Notes: generated by a model not told the origin, from the letters alone. A stretch of 64,000 bases of DNA from Mycetocola saprophilus (GCF_000718085.1 NZ_JOEC01000002.1:558001-622000), one strand, 5' to 3'; positions 16,354 through 25,940 are shown, numbered from the stretch's first letter. A program made the numbers and translations.

Positions 16354-17929
16354 CGAGCAGTCCCTGGAGAACCGTCCGGTTCTCGTTGTAGATTTTGGTG
16401 CGCAGTATGCGCAGCTGATCGCCCGTCGGGTTCGGGAGGCCGGAGTCTACTCCGAGCTGGTCCCGCACTCGATCACCGCCGCAGAGGTGGCCGCCAAGAA
16501 CCCGGCCGGTCTCGTTCTGTCCGGTGGCCCGTCCAGCGTGTACGAAGAGGGTGCGCCCGGGTTTGACCCGGCGATCTTCGAGCTGGGTGTGCCGACCTTC
16601 GGCATTTGCTACGGCTTCCAGGTCATGGCCACCGCCCTCGGCGGCGAGGTAGCAAAGACCGGTTCGCGCGAGTACGGTTCGACCGCCGTCGCGATCGAGG
16701 ACGAGGGTGTGCTGCTGGGCGACCAGCCCGCCGCCCAGACCGTCTGGATGAGCCACGGTGACTCGGTCTCCCGGGCCCCCGAGGGCTTCGAGGTTCTCGC
16801 CTCGACCGAGGGCACCCCGGTTGCCGCCTTCGCCAACGATGAGCGCAAGCTCTACGGTGTGCAGTGGCACCCCGAGGTTAAGCACTCCGAGTACGGTCAG
16901 GACCTCCTGGTCAACTTCCTGCACAAGGCCGCCGGGATCCCCGGTGACTGGAACTCCGGCAACGTGATTGCCGAGCAGGTTGCCAAGATCCAGGCTCAGG
17001 TCGGTACCGGCAAGGTCATCTGTGGCCTCTCCGGTGGTGTCGACTCGGCCGTTGCCGCCGCGATCGTGCACAAGGCCGTCGGCGACCAGCTGGTCTGCGT
17101 GTTTGTGGACCACGGTCTGCTGCGCCAGGACGAGCGTCGCCAGGTTGAGGAAGACTACGTCAAGGCCACCGGTGTGCGCTTGGTCACCATCGACGCCGTC
17201 GAGCAGTTCGAGACCGCCCTCGCCGGCGTGACCGACCCCGAGACCAAGCGTAAGATCATCGGTCGCGAGTTCATCCGCACCTTCGAGAAGGCCCAGGCCG
17301 ACCTGATCGCCGAGTCCCGCGAGCAGGATGGCGACCCCATCCGCTTCCTGGTGCAGGGCACCCTGTACCCGGACGTCGTGGAGTCCGGTGGCGGTACCGG
17401 TACCGCCAACATCAAGAGCCACCACAACGTGGGTGGTCTGCCCGAGGACCTGACCTTCGAGCTGGTCGAGCCGCTGCGCGCCCTGTTCAAGGACGAGGTG
17501 CGGGCGATCGGTCGCGAGCTGGGTCTGCCCGAGGTTATCGTGGGCCGTCAGCCCTTCCCCGGCCCCGGCCTGGGAATCCGCATCGTCGGTGAGGTGACCC
17601 GCGAGCGTCTGGATCTGCTGCGCAAGGCCGACGCCATCGTGCGTGCCGAGCTGACCGAGGCCGGCCTGGACCAGGAAATCTGGCAGTGCCCGGTAGTGCT
17701 GCTCGCCGATGTCCGCTCCGTGGGCGTCCAGGGCGATGGCCGCACCTACGGTCACCCGATCGTGCTGCGTCCGGTGAGCTCCGAGGACGCCATGACGGCC
17801 GACTGGACCCGCCTGCCCTACGACGTTCTGGCAAAGATCTCCAACCGCATCACCAACGAGGTTGAGGGTGTTAACCGCGTTGTTCTCGACGTCACCAGCA
17901 AGCCGCCGGGGACCATCGAGTGGGAGTAA
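16349..17929 (+). CDS. guaA: GMP synthase (glutamine-hydrolysing), apparent ATT start
   Basis: A 526-residue enzyme converting XMP, glutamine and ATP to GMP. The N-terminal class I amidotransferase begins [15 protein letters not shown]; nucleophile C87 lies in GICYGFQVM, and the His/Glu pair in VQWHPEV. The ATP-pyrophosphatase domain has [12 protein letters not shown], and the C-terminal dimerisation domain ends in KPPGTIEWE. The conserved DFGAQ segment lies upstream of the first in-frame ATG/GTG/TTG (GTG 16487), so initiation must be earlier. Within reach are only ATT 16349 and CTG 16364. ATT has GTGGAG with 7-base spacing and overlaps the preceding stop (ATTAG), so it is preferred. Confidence 0.93.
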   Translation: MSEQSLENRPVLVVDFGAQYAQLIARRVREAGVYSELVPHSITAAEVAAKNPAGLVLSGGPSSVYEEGAPGFDPAIFELGVPTFGICYGFQVMATALGGEVAKTGSREYGSTAVAIEDEGVLLGDQPAAQTVWMSHGDSVSRAPEGFEVLASTEGTPVAAFANDERKLYGVQWHPEVKHSEYGQDLLVNFLHKAAGIPGDWNSGNVIAEQVAKIQAQVGTGKVICGLSGGVDSAVAAAIVHKAVGDQLVCVFVDHGLLRQDERRQVEEDYVKATGVRLVTIDAVEQFETALAGVTDPETKRKIIGREFIRTFEKAQADLIAESREQDGDPIRFLVQGTLYPDVVESGGGTGTANIKSHHNVGGLPEDLTFELVEPLRALFKDEVRAIGRELGLPEVIVGRQPFPGPGLGIRIVGEVTRERLDLLRKADAIVRAELTEAGLDQEIWQCPVVLLADVRSVGVQGDGRTYGHPIVLRPVSSEDAMTADWTRLPYDVLAKISNRITNEVEGVNRVVLDVTSKPPGTIEWE

Positions 17930-17938
17930 TCCCCACCT

Positions 17939-17977
17939 AAAAATCCGCCGGTCCCGTTTCGGGGCCGGCGGATTTTT
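17939..17977 (+). terminator. Intrinsic terminator after guaA
   Basis: The stem AAAAATCCGCCGG/CCGGCGGATTTTT, with an inner CCCG/CGGG, ends in five T and lies 10 bases after the stop codon. A near copy follows the next gene. Confidence 0.92.
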
Positions 17978-18183
17978 GTTGCCCGAACGGGGCGGCCAGA
18001 CAGGGAGTGCCAGGAGGTGCGGGTACACGCCCACGCGTGCGAGCCCGAGGCTGCTCGGATCATCGGTGCAGGTTCGTGTTTGCCTGCCGGTAACCTCGTG
18101 GTCACTCCCGGGCCACCCCGGCCCGGGAGGATCGAGTGCGCGTCCGTGTGGATGCGTCCTCACCTCCCCCTCGAAGGAAACCC

Positions 18184-20025
18184 GTGCAGCCACTTACCCG
18201 AGCGCGCATCCGGCCGCGCCTGCTCACCGCCACCGGTATCGCCGCGGCACTGATCGCCGCTCCGCTCGCCCTCCCCACGATGGCCAACGCCGAACCAGCC
18301 CCGGTGCTCACCTCCCCGTCCGACCTGCTGGCCGCCAAGACCGGCGACCTGGTGGACCTCCGCATTGGTGACATCCGTCCCACCCAGCCCTCGGTCGGAT
18401 TCGACGAGGTCTACTACAAGGTGGGGCGCTACACGATGGGCAAGGATGCCCTGAACAAGGGCCTCGGCGACTGGTGTGAAGCCAACGGTCAGGGGGACGT
18501 CGCCTCGGCGCAGCCCGGTGCCACCATCGATAACGCCGCATCCTTCACCTGCACCATCCCGCTCGGTCAGGAAACCGCCGACAGCCTGGCCGCGATGAAA
18601 ACCGTGGTCATCGGACCCGGCGGTCTGCCCTACCTCACCGATGGTCACCACACCCTGACCTCGTTTGCCGAGACCCCCGGCGCGGGTCTGAACACCCCGC
18701 TGCGTCTGCGCGTGATGGGGAACCTCTCGAACCTGAGCGAGACCGATTTTTGGACTCAGATGCAGGCAAACGGCTGGACCTGGCTCAAGGATGTCAGCGG
18801 CAAGGCGATCACCCCGCAGCAGCTGCCCAAGAGCGTCGGCCTGAAGAACTTCCAGGACGATCCGGCCCGCAGCCTGCTCTACTTCACCCGCGACATCGGC
18901 TACACCGCCGGCACGATCCCGTTCCAGGAGTTCATCTGGGGTGACTGGCTGCGCACCAGCGGCGTAGACCTCAGCGGATGGAACCCCACCAGCGCCGAGA
19001 GTACCCTGGCGATCGTCAAGACCATCAGTGAGGCCCAGGTTGCCGCCGGGCAGGACACCGTGATCGCCGGTGGATACACCGGCAAGCAGCTCGGTACCCT
19101 GAAGAAGTGGAACGACGGCAAGGCCGTGGACAAGGGCGAGTTTGCCAAGCTGTCCAAGCCGTTCTCGGATGACAAGCCGGGCAAGATCGCCTACGCGATG
19201 GCCTATAAGGCGACCCTGCCGGTGCTCACGGCCCCGGCCACCCCCGCGGCTCCCTCGGTTACCACATCGGGCACCACCGCGACCATTTCGTGGCAGGCCC
19301 CGGCCGACGGCGGCAGCCCGATCACCGGGTACCGAGTACAGCTGAGCGGCGATGACCAGCCCGCCCGCGCCCCGATCGAGGTGGCCGGAACCCAGCTGAG
19401 CGTGACCGTTCCGAACCTGATTCCGGGCACCTACACGGCCACCGTGACCGCGGTAAACGCAATCGGTGCCTCGGTGACCTCCCCGGTTTCGGCCGCGGTT
19501 ACCATCGCCCAGCCGGCCAACCCCGGCGATGTCCACGGCACACTGGCGATCTCGGGCGAGCTGCGTCCGGGATCCACCGTGAAGGTCTCCGGCACCGGCT
19601 TCGCCCCGAATGTCGAGGGTTTTGCCCTGGAGCTGCACTCGGCCCCGGTGCGCCTGGCGACCGTGACCACGGATGCCAACGGTGCCTTCGCCGAGTCGGT
19701 GACCATCCCCGCGGATGCCCCGGCCGGCGCCCACCGCATCGTGGTGCTGTGGAACGGTGCCGAGGTTTCGGGATCGGATGTCACGGTCCAGCCCGCGGTT
19801 GACGCCACCCCGACCCCGGACCCCGGCACCACCGCCCCCGCTACCCAGACCCCGGGTTCGTCGGCCACCGCGCAGCCGGGTGCCACCCATCCGGCGGCGA
19901 ACGCCGGGTCGTCCCTGCCGCAGACCGGTGCGGGTGACCTGCCCACCGCGACGCTGCTGATCGCCCTGCTGCTCGGCACCGGCGCACTGGCCGCGGGCAT
20001 CGCCCGCAAGCGCGCCGCCCAGTAA
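18184..20025 (+). CDS. LPxTG cell-wall-anchored protein with ParB-like (ParBc_2) and fibronectin III domains
   Basis: A 613-residue exported protein. The signal peptide (RPRLLTATGIAAALIAAPLAL...) is followed by a ParBc_2-type domain (about residues 40-335), recognised by IRPTQPSVGFDEVYYKVGRY, the TVVIGPGGLPYLTDGHHTL core and SLLYFTRDIGYTAGTIPFQEF. Next come a fibronectin type III domain (TAPATPAAPSVTTSGTTATI...) and an Ig-like/Pro-Thr-rich region. The end is LPQTG, a hydrophobic helix and RKRAAQ, i.e. a sortase anchor. GTG 18184 follows GAAGGAAA; the upstream in-frame start lacks a site. The ParBc_2 core suggests nucleotide-binding or phosphotransfer chemistry, but the role at the cell wall is unknown. 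No sortase gene is in the window. Confidence 0.82.
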   Translation: MQPLTRARIRPRLLTATGIAAALIAAPLALPTMANAEPAPVLTSPSDLLAAKTGDLVDLRIGDIRPTQPSVGFDEVYYKVGRYTMGKDALNKGLGDWCEANGQGDVASAQPGATIDNAASFTCTIPLGQETADSLAAMKTVVIGPGGLPYLTDGHHTLTSFAETPGAGLNTPLRLRVMGNLSNLSETDFWTQMQANGWTWLKDVSGKAITPQQLPKSVGLKNFQDDPARSLLYFTRDIGYTAGTIPFQEFIWGDWLRTSGVDLSGWNPTSAESTLAIVKTISEAQVAAGQDTVIAGGYTGKQLGTLKKWNDGKAVDKGEFAKLSKPFSDDKPGKIAYAMAYKATLPVLTAPATPAAPSVTTSGTTATISWQAPADGGSPITGYRVQLSGDDQPARAPIEVAGTQLSVTVPNLIPGTYTATVTAVNAIGASVTSPVSAAVTIAQPANPGDVHGTLAISGELRPGSTVKVSGTGFAPNVEGFALELHSAPVRLATVTTDANGAFAESVTIPADAPAGAHRIVVLWNGAEVSGSDVTVQPAVDATPTPDPGTTAPATQTPGSSATAQPGATHPAANAGSSLPQTGAGDLPTATLLIALLLGTGALAAGIARKRAAQ

Positions 20026-20037
20026 CACCCACGCAAG

Positions 20038-20075
20038 AAGAATCCGCCGGTCCCGCCTCGGGGCCGGCGGATTCT
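20038..20075 (+). terminator. Intrinsic terminator after the LPxTG gene
   Basis: The stem AGAATCCGCCGG/CCGGCGGATTCT with loop region TCCCGCCTCGGGG is almost identical to the guaA terminator at 17939-17977. Confidence 0.88.
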
Positions 20076-20132
20076 GCGTGTGCGGGGTTCGCCACGGGGG
20101 TGTTTTGTTTTCACGCCGTCTTGCGCCGCGTC

Positions 20133-20180
20133 ATTAATGCGCATAAACTCCCCACATGCGCCGCAATTAATGCGCATAAA
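20133..20180. promoter_or_regulatory. Twin operator repeats before the beta-glucoside locus
   Basis: The 15-mer ATTAATGCGCATAAA occurs at 20133-20147 and again at 20166-20180. Each is nearly palindromic around ATGCGCAT. The 33-bp spacing is about three helical turns, so two dimers would bind on the same face. The LacI-type gene at the end of this cluster (25941) is the likely ligand-responsive repressor. Confidence 0.7.
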
Positions 20181-20233
20181 TTATCGCTCGCCGACGCCCT
20201 CTCCGCGTCGGCGTTACCCCCTGGAGGACAATG

Positions 20234-21514
20234 ATGTACCGAAGGAAACTGGCTGTCACGGCGGCCCTCGTCACCACCACGGCACTGCTGCTCACGGGCT
20301 GCGGACGCTCCGACGGCCCCGCCACGGGCGACGCCGCCGCCGGCCCGAAGGCGGGCGACGGCAAGGCAAGCGGCACCGTGGTCATGTGGGCCCAGGGCGC
20401 CTCGGGCGAGGCCCTGCCCGAACTCGTCAAGGGATTCGAAAAGGAGAACCCCGATGTCAAGGTGCAGGTGACCGGCATCCCCTGGAGCTCGGCCCACCAG
20501 AAGTATCAGTCCGCCATCGCCGCGGGCACGGTGCCCGATGTCGCGCAGATGGGGACCACCTATATGGCGGACTTCGCCGACGCGTTTGAAAATCCTGCCG
20601 AGGATATCAAGACCGATGGCATCTTCGAGGCCGCCCGCAATGCCGCCGTGGTCGGGGGCCGAGCGGCCGGGGTGCCCTGGTACGTGGACACCCGGGTGAT
20701 CTTCTACCGCACCGACCTCGCCGCCCAGGCCGGCATCACCCAGGCACCCAAGACCTGGGCCGACTTCACCGCGCTGGCTCGGGCCTATCAGGAGCAGGCC
20801 GGTGCCGAATGGGGTGTACGCCTGCCCACCGGTGGCACCGACTCGTTCCAGGCGTTCCTGCCGTTTGCCTGGTCCAGCGGGGCCGAGCTGATGAATAAGG
20901 ACCAGACCGAATGGACCCTGGACACCCCGGAAATGGTCTCGGCGCTGACCGAATACCAAAAGGTCTTTACCGATAAGGTGGCCAATCCCAACGCCTCAAC
21001 CGAGGCCGGAGCAGCCGAGTCGAACTTCGTCAGCGGCAACACCCCGATGCTGATCGGCCCGCCGCAGGAAATTGGTCTGCTGAACAAGGCCGGTGGCGAG
21101 GGCTTTGATGCCAAGTACGCGGTGGCCCGAATCCCCGAGGTCAAATCCTCGACCTCGTTTGCCGGGGGATCCAGCGTGGTGGTCTTCAAGAAGGCCAAGA
21201 ACCCCGAGGCCGCGCGTCTGCTGGTGAAGTGGTTGACCGAGAAGTCCACCCAGACCGAGTTCTATAAGCTCACCGGTAACCTGCCCGCGGTCGAGGACGC
21301 CTGGAACGATGCCAGCCTCACCGCCGACACCAAGCTGTCGGTCTTCCGCGACCAGCTGGGCGATGCCAAATCCCCGCCCACCAACACCGCCTGGGTGCAG
21401 GTTTCTGCCGGTGCCGACACGGTGTTTGAGCGCGTGGTCAAGGGCGCGATGACCCCGGCCGAGGCCGCCAAGGAGCTGCAGAGCCAGGCCGCCGGAATCG
21501 GCATCGGGAAGTAA
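20234..21514 (+). CDS. Sugar ABC transporter binding lipoprotein (CUT1)
   Basis: A 426-residue extracytoplasmic binding protein. The lipobox is LLLTGC near residue 23. The mature portion shows the CUT1 pattern (VVMWAQGASGEALPELVKGFEKENPD, WYVDTRVIFYRTDL, FAGGSSVVVFKKAKNPEAA). With two permeases and a GH3 beta-glucosidase behind it, the likely substrate is a beta-linked oligosaccharide such as cellobiose or gentiobiose. The gene starts ATGATG; the second ATG (20234) is 5 bases from GGAGGA and is preferred over 20231. A dedicated ATPase gene is absent. Confidence 0.9.
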   Translation: MYRRKLAVTAALVTTTALLLTGCGRSDGPATGDAAAGPKAGDGKASGTVVMWAQGASGEALPELVKGFEKENPDVKVQVTGIPWSSAHQKYQSAIAAGTVPDVAQMGTTYMADFADAFENPAEDIKTDGIFEAARNAAVVGGRAAGVPWYVDTRVIFYRTDLAAQAGITQAPKTWADFTALARAYQEQAGAEWGVRLPTGGTDSFQAFLPFAWSSGAELMNKDQTEWTLDTPEMVSALTEYQKVFTDKVANPNASTEAGAAESNFVSGNTPMLIGPPQEIGLLNKAGGEGFDAKYAVARIPEVKSSTSFAGGSSVVVFKKAKNPEAARLLVKWLTEKSTQTEFYKLTGNLPAVEDAWNDASLTADTKLSVFRDQLGDAKSPPTNTAWVQVSAGADTVFERVVKGAMTPAEAAKELQSQAAGIGIGK

Positions 21515-21519
21515 CGAAC

Positions 21520-22461
21520 ATGAGCGTTTCAGCACCATCCCGCCCCGCCGCCACCCGCGGCGGGGCGGGCCCCTCCCGCCGCCGACGCGTCTCCGGGAGC
21601 CAGAACCGTACCGGCTGGGCCTTTGCCCTGCCCTTTGTGATCGTGTTCTCGATCTTCATGATGATCCCGCTGGTGTCCTCCTTCCTGATGTCGTTCACCG
21701 ACATCACCAGCCGCGACACCGACAACGTGTTTGGCGTCAACGTCATCGGCTTCGAGCACTATGCGAGCCTGTTCAACAATCCGCAGTTCCTGCGCTCGAT
21801 GCTCAACACCGCCTACTTTGTGGTGATCGGCATCCCGCTGACCCTCGGGGTGGGACTCGCCCTCGCGGTGGCGCTGAACTCGGGAATCTCCCGCTTCCGC
21901 ACGGCCTTCCGGGTCGGGTTTTATGTGCCGGTGGTCACCAGCATCGTGGCGGTCGCCGTGGTGTGGCGCTTCATCCTGCAGGACGACGGCCTGATCAACA
22001 GCGCCCTCGCGCTGGTGGGAATCGACGGACCCAACTGGCTGCATGATCCCGCCTGGTCGATGCCCGCGATGATCCTGCTCGCGGTGTGGCGCAACGCCGG
22101 CACCGTGATGATCATCTGCCTCGCCGGCCTCCAGAGCGTGCCCTCCGAGGTCTTGGAGGCGGGCATGGTGGATGGTGCCTCGGCCTGGACCCGGTTCACC
22201 CGCATCGTGATGCCGATCATGCGCCCCACGCTCTTGCTTGCGGCGATCCTGCTCTCGGTGGGCTACCTGCAGTTCTTCGATGAGCCCTTTGTGATGACCC
22301 AGGGCGGGCCGCTTGGATCCACTCTCTCGGTCACCTACTTCACCTTTAACCAGTTCGGATTCGGCAATTATGGCCTGGCCTCGGCCGCCAGCTATGTGCT
22401 GTTTGTGGCGATTGCGCTGCTGAGTCTGATCCAGTTCCGCGTCTTCCGTTCGAAGGACTGA
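21520..22461 (+). CDS. Sugar ABC transporter permease (first subunit)
   Basis: A 313-residue six-helix CUT1 permease with EAA-type loop EAGMVDGASAWTRFTRIVMP. It follows the binding-protein gene by only 5 bases and precedes the second permease by 2, so the three are one operon. The Arg-rich N-terminus before the first helix is usual for this subunit. Confidence 0.93.
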   Translation: MSVSAPSRPAATRGGAGPSRRRRVSGSQNRTGWAFALPFVIVFSIFMMIPLVSSFLMSFTDITSRDTDNVFGVNVIGFEHYASLFNNPQFLRSMLNTAYFVVIGIPLTLGVGLALAVALNSGISRFRTAFRVGFYVPVVTSIVAVAVVWRFILQDDGLINSALALVGIDGPNWLHDPAWSMPAMILLAVWRNAGTVMIICLAGLQSVPSEVLEAGMVDGASAWTRFTRIVMPIMRPTLLLAAILLSVGYLQFFDEPFVMTQGGPLGSTLSVTYFTFNQFGFGNYGLASAASYVLFVAIALLSLIQFRVFRSKD

Positions 22462-22463
22462 GC

Positions 22464-23336
22464 ATGAGCGCCCCCACACTTTCCCCCGTTTCCGCGGGCG
22501 TTGGCCACCGTGCCCGCTCGTCCAGGATTGCCCGTGCCGTGGTGTACACGGTGCTGGTGATCGCCGTCCTGATCACCCTGCTGCCCTTTGTCTGGATGCT
22601 GTTGGGATCCTTCAAGGACCAGGGCGAGATTCTGCGCGATCCGCGCGGATGGCTGCCGCAGAATCCCACCCTCGACAACTATGCGCGCTGGTTTACCGAC
22701 CTCAACATCGGCCACTTCTTCCTGAACTCGGTCGTGGTGGCGATCTTCACGGTGCTGGGCAACATCATCTTCTGCTCGATGGTCGGGTATGCCCTGGCGA
22801 AGATGAACTTCACCGGCAAGAAGACGCTGCTCGCGCTGGTGTTGGTGACCCTGATGGTGCCGCATGTAGTGACCTTCGTCCCGCTGTTTGTGCTGGTCAG
22901 CAACCTCGGGATGTCCAACTCCTATTACGCGCTGATCCTGCCGTTCCTGACCGCTCCGATCGGGGTGTTTTTGATGCGGCAGTTCATCGGGGAGATTCCC
23001 GATTCGCTGATCGAGGCCGCCCGGATCGACGGTGCCAGCGAGGCCCGCATCTTCCTGCGGATCATCCTGCCGCTGCTGGGCCCGCCGCTGGCGACGCTCG
23101 GCATCCTGACGTTCCTCTCGTCCTGGAACAACTTCCTCTGGCCGCTGGTTGCCGCCCAAACCGAGGATAGGTACACGCTGCCGGTGGCTCTCGCCCTGTA
23201 TTCGCAGGGGGAAAACGCCACCGATTACGGGCTGCTGCTGGCAGGTTCGGTCCTGGTGATCGCGCCGATCGTGCTGTTCTTCATCTTCCTCCAGCGCTTC
23301 TTCCTGCAGAGCGTCGCCTCCGTCGGCATCAAATAG
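22464..23336 (+). CDS. Sugar ABC transporter permease (second subunit)
   Basis: A 290-residue six-helix CUT1 permease with EAA loop EAARIDGASEARIFLRIILP and the common C-terminus FLQSVASVGIK. It forms the channel with the preceding gene's product. The GH3 gene starts 43 bases downstream in the same direction. Confidence 0.93.
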   Translation: MSAPTLSPVSAGVGHRARSSRIARAVVYTVLVIAVLITLLPFVWMLLGSFKDQGEILRDPRGWLPQNPTLDNYARWFTDLNIGHFFLNSVVVAIFTVLGNIIFCSMVGYALAKMNFTGKKTLLALVLVTLMVPHVVTFVPLFVLVSNLGMSNSYYALILPFLTAPIGVFLMRQFIGEIPDSLIEAARIDGASEARIFLRIILPLLGPPLATLGILTFLSSWNNFLWPLVAAQTEDRYTLPVALALYSQGENATDYGLLLAGSVLVIAPIVLFFIFLQRFFLQSVASVGIK

Positions 23337-23379
23337 GCCCCGAGATTTTCACCCGAACACCCCGATACGAAAGATAGTT

Positions 23380-25878
23380 ATGACCGAGAACACACCGGTA
23401 ACCGGTGCCCCCGCCCCCGCATTCACCACCCCCGAAGTGGAGTCGGCGCTCGAAGCAAAGCTTGCTGCCCTGCCCCTCGAGGTCAAGGTTGCCCTGATCA
23501 CCGGGGGCGATTTCTGGAGCACCCTGGCGGTGCCCGAGATCGGGCTGGCCAGCATGGTCCTCTCCGATGGACCCGCGGGCGTGCGTGGCGCCGCCTGGGA
23601 TGAGCGTGATCCCTCGCTGAACCTGCCCAGCGGCACCGCCCTGGCGGCGACCTGGGATACCGCCCTGGCGCACACCTACGGCGAGGTCCTCGCGGCCGAG
23701 GCTCGGCGCAAGGGGGTGGATGTGGTGCTTGGACCCACCATCAACATGCAGCGCACCCCGCGCGGCGGCCGGCACTTCGAGGCGTTTTCCGAGGACCCGC
23801 TGCTCTCGGGCGAAATGGCGATCGGTTATACCGAGGGTCTGCAGGGGCAGGGTATCGCCGCGGTGCCCAAGCACTATGTGGCCAATGATTCCGAGGACGA
23901 ACGATTCCACGTGAACGTGCGGGTGGATGAGAAGACCCTGCGCGAGGTCTACTATGCGCCCTTTGAAGCGGTGGTGACGCGGGGTGAGGCGTGGGGCATC
24001 ATGTCCGCCTACAACCAGGTCAACGGGACCACGATGTCCGAGAGCCCGCTGCTGGAGGCACCGCTGGCTACCGAATGGGGTTTCGACGGCCTGGTGATTT
24101 CCGACTGGACGGCCGTGCGCACCACCGTGGCGGCCGCCCGTTCGCGTCAGGATCTGGCGATGCCGGGGCCGACGGGGCCGTGGGGCGAGAAGCTGATTGC
24201 GGCGATTGCCGCCGGGGAAGTGGCCGAATCCGATGTGGATGCCAAGGTTCTGCGCCTGCTCCGGCTGGCCTGGCGGGTGGGCGCACTAGCCGATGTGGAG
24301 GCGCCGGTTCGGGCCGAGCGTCCCGGCCATGATCCGATCGCGTTTGCCCGTTCCTCCGCGGCCGCGGCGATGGTGCTGGTGCGCAACGAGGGTGCCGAGC
24401 TGCCCTGGTCACGCCTGCCCGGCAGCGTCGCGGTGATCGGTGAGGCGGCAACCCTGCCGCGTACCCAGGGTGGCGGAAGCGCGTTTGTGGTGGCCGATCA
24501 CGTGGTGACCCCGCTGGATGGCATCGCCTCGGCCCTGCCGAATGCGGACCTGAGCGTCGAGCCGGGCGTCGCGGTCACCCGCGGTCTGGTGCCCTTCCCG
24601 CTGCACGATGTGGTCAACCCGGAAACAGGCGAGCCCGGTGTGCACGTGCGCTTCCTCGATGCCGACGGCGGCGAGGTTTTGGTGGAGGAGCGCCGGAGCG
24701 CGCACCTGGTCTGGACCGGCGGGGTCCCGGCCGGCGCGGTAACCCTGGAGGCAACAACCCTGTTCCGCCCGAAGCGTTCGGGCAGCGTGGAACTCGGGGT
24801 GGAGACCATCGGATCGGTTGAGGTGTTTGCCGACGGTGAGCGGCTGATCGATGGCCGCCTCTCCTCGCTGGATGACGCGATGGGCACCGGCCTGCTGGCC
24901 CCGCCGCGACTGAGCGAGCGGATCGACGTGCGGGTGGGCACCGACATCCAGGTGCGGGTGGTCAACGATCTCAAGAGCCGCGGCCACCTCAGCAATGCCG
25001 CCTCGATTTCGTTTGGACTGGTGGCCTCCGACGCCGATGATGACGGCCGAATCCGGGATGCGGTTGCCGCCGCCACCGCGGCCGAGGTCGCCGTGGTGTT
25101 TGTCGGCACCACCAACCGCGACGAGAGCGAGGGGAAGGACCGCAAGACCCTGTCGCTGCCCGGTCGCCAGGATGAGCTGGTGTCCGCCGTGGCCGCGGCC
25201 AACCCGCGCACGATCGTGGTGGTAAACGCCGGAAGCCCGGTGTTGATGCCCTGGCGTCGGGACGTCTCGGCGATCCTGCTGACCTGGTTCCCGGGTCAGG
25301 AGTTTGGGGACGCGCTAGCCGATGTGCTGACCGGTGCGGCCGAACCCGGTGGACGCCTGCCCACCACCTGGCCGGCGACCGAGGAGGATGTGCCGGTGCT
25401 CTCCACCACCCCCACCGAGGGGGTGCTCACCTACACCGAGGGCATCCACATCGGGTATCGTGCCTGGAACGCCGCGGGTAGGGTGCCCGCATTCCCGTTC
25501 GGGTATGGACTCGGATACACCACCTTCGAGCGGGTGTCGGCGGAGGTGCGCGCGGGCACCGAGGAGGTCCCCGCTACCGTCATTGCCCGGGTGCGGAACT
25601 CCGGGGAGCGTGCGGGCAAGCACGTGCTGCAGGCATATCTGACCCGTCCGGAGACCGAGGCCGAACGACCCGAGCGCTGGCTGGTAGCCTTCGCCGCGGT
25701 GGAGGTTCAGCCCGGGGCCGAAACCGAGGTGCGCCTCGAGCTGCCGCTGCGTGCATTCCGTCACTGGAATGAAGGCTGGGAGGTTGAACCGGGGAAGTAC
25801 CGTGTGCTGCTGGGTGACTCGGCCGCGTCCGCCCGCGAGGTCGGCACCGTTTTGATCGCCAACGAAGTATCGTTGTAA
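23380..25878 (+). CDS. Beta-glucosidase-type glycoside hydrolase, GH3
   Basis: An 832-residue GH3 enzyme without a signal peptide. The N-terminal (beta/alpha)8 barrel shows GPTINMQRTPRGGRHFEAFSEDP, KHYVANDSE and the nucleophile aspartate in VISDWTAV (D242). The second alpha/beta domain holds the acid/base region (NRDESEGKDR). A PA14-like insert (about residues 410-540) and a C-terminal fibronectin III-like domain (AFPFGYGLGYTTFE onward) complete the layout typical of actinobacterial beta-glucosidases. It probably hydrolyses beta-glucosides imported by the adjacent ABC system. Exact sugar specificity (glucose, xylose or other) cannot be set from motifs. Confidence 0.93.
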   Translation: MTENTPVTGAPAPAFTTPEVESALEAKLAALPLEVKVALITGGDFWSTLAVPEIGLASMVLSDGPAGVRGAAWDERDPSLNLPSGTALAATWDTALAHTYGEVLAAEARRKGVDVVLGPTINMQRTPRGGRHFEAFSEDPLLSGEMAIGYTEGLQGQGIAAVPKHYVANDSEDERFHVNVRVDEKTLREVYYAPFEAVVTRGEAWGIMSAYNQVNGTTMSESPLLEAPLATEWGFDGLVISDWTAVRTTVAAARSRQDLAMPGPTGPWGEKLIAAIAAGEVAESDVDAKVLRLLRLAWRVGALADVEAPVRAERPGHDPIAFARSSAAAAMVLVRNEGAELPWSRLPGSVAVIGEAATLPRTQGGGSAFVVADHVVTPLDGIASALPNADLSVEPGVAVTRGLVPFPLHDVVNPETGEPGVHVRFLDADGGEVLVEERRSAHLVWTGGVPAGAVTLEATTLFRPKRSGSVELGVETIGSVEVFADGERLIDGRLSSLDDAMGTGLLAPPRLSERIDVRVGTDIQVRVVNDLKSRGHLSNAASISFGLVASDADDDGRIRDAVAAATAAEVAVVFVGTTNRDESEGKDRKTLSLPGRQDELVSAVAAANPRTIVVVNAGSPVLMPWRRDVSAILLTWFPGQEFGDALADVLTGAAEPGGRLPTTWPATEEDVPVLSTTPTEGVLTYTEGIHIGYRAWNAAGRVPAFPFGYGLGYTTFERVSAEVRAGTEEVPATVIARVRNSGERAGKHVLQAYLTRPETEAERPERWLVAFAAVEVQPGAETEVRLELPLRAFRHWNEGWEVEPGKYRVLLGDSAASAREVGTVLIANEVSL

Positions 25879-25940
25879 CGAACTCGCGACGGCGGGCGGG
25901 GTCTGTGCCTCGCCCGCCGTCGCCTGGAACTGGAGGATTC

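Noticed and set aside
16181..18193. A 670-codon minus-strand frame opposite guaA
   Set aside because: Same antisense-shadow character; the plus strand carries an unmistakable GMP synthase.
18160..20028. A 622-codon minus-strand frame with Gly/Arg-rich repeats
   Set aside because: It is antisense to the LPxTG protein gene, whose signal peptide, domains and anchor are convincing.
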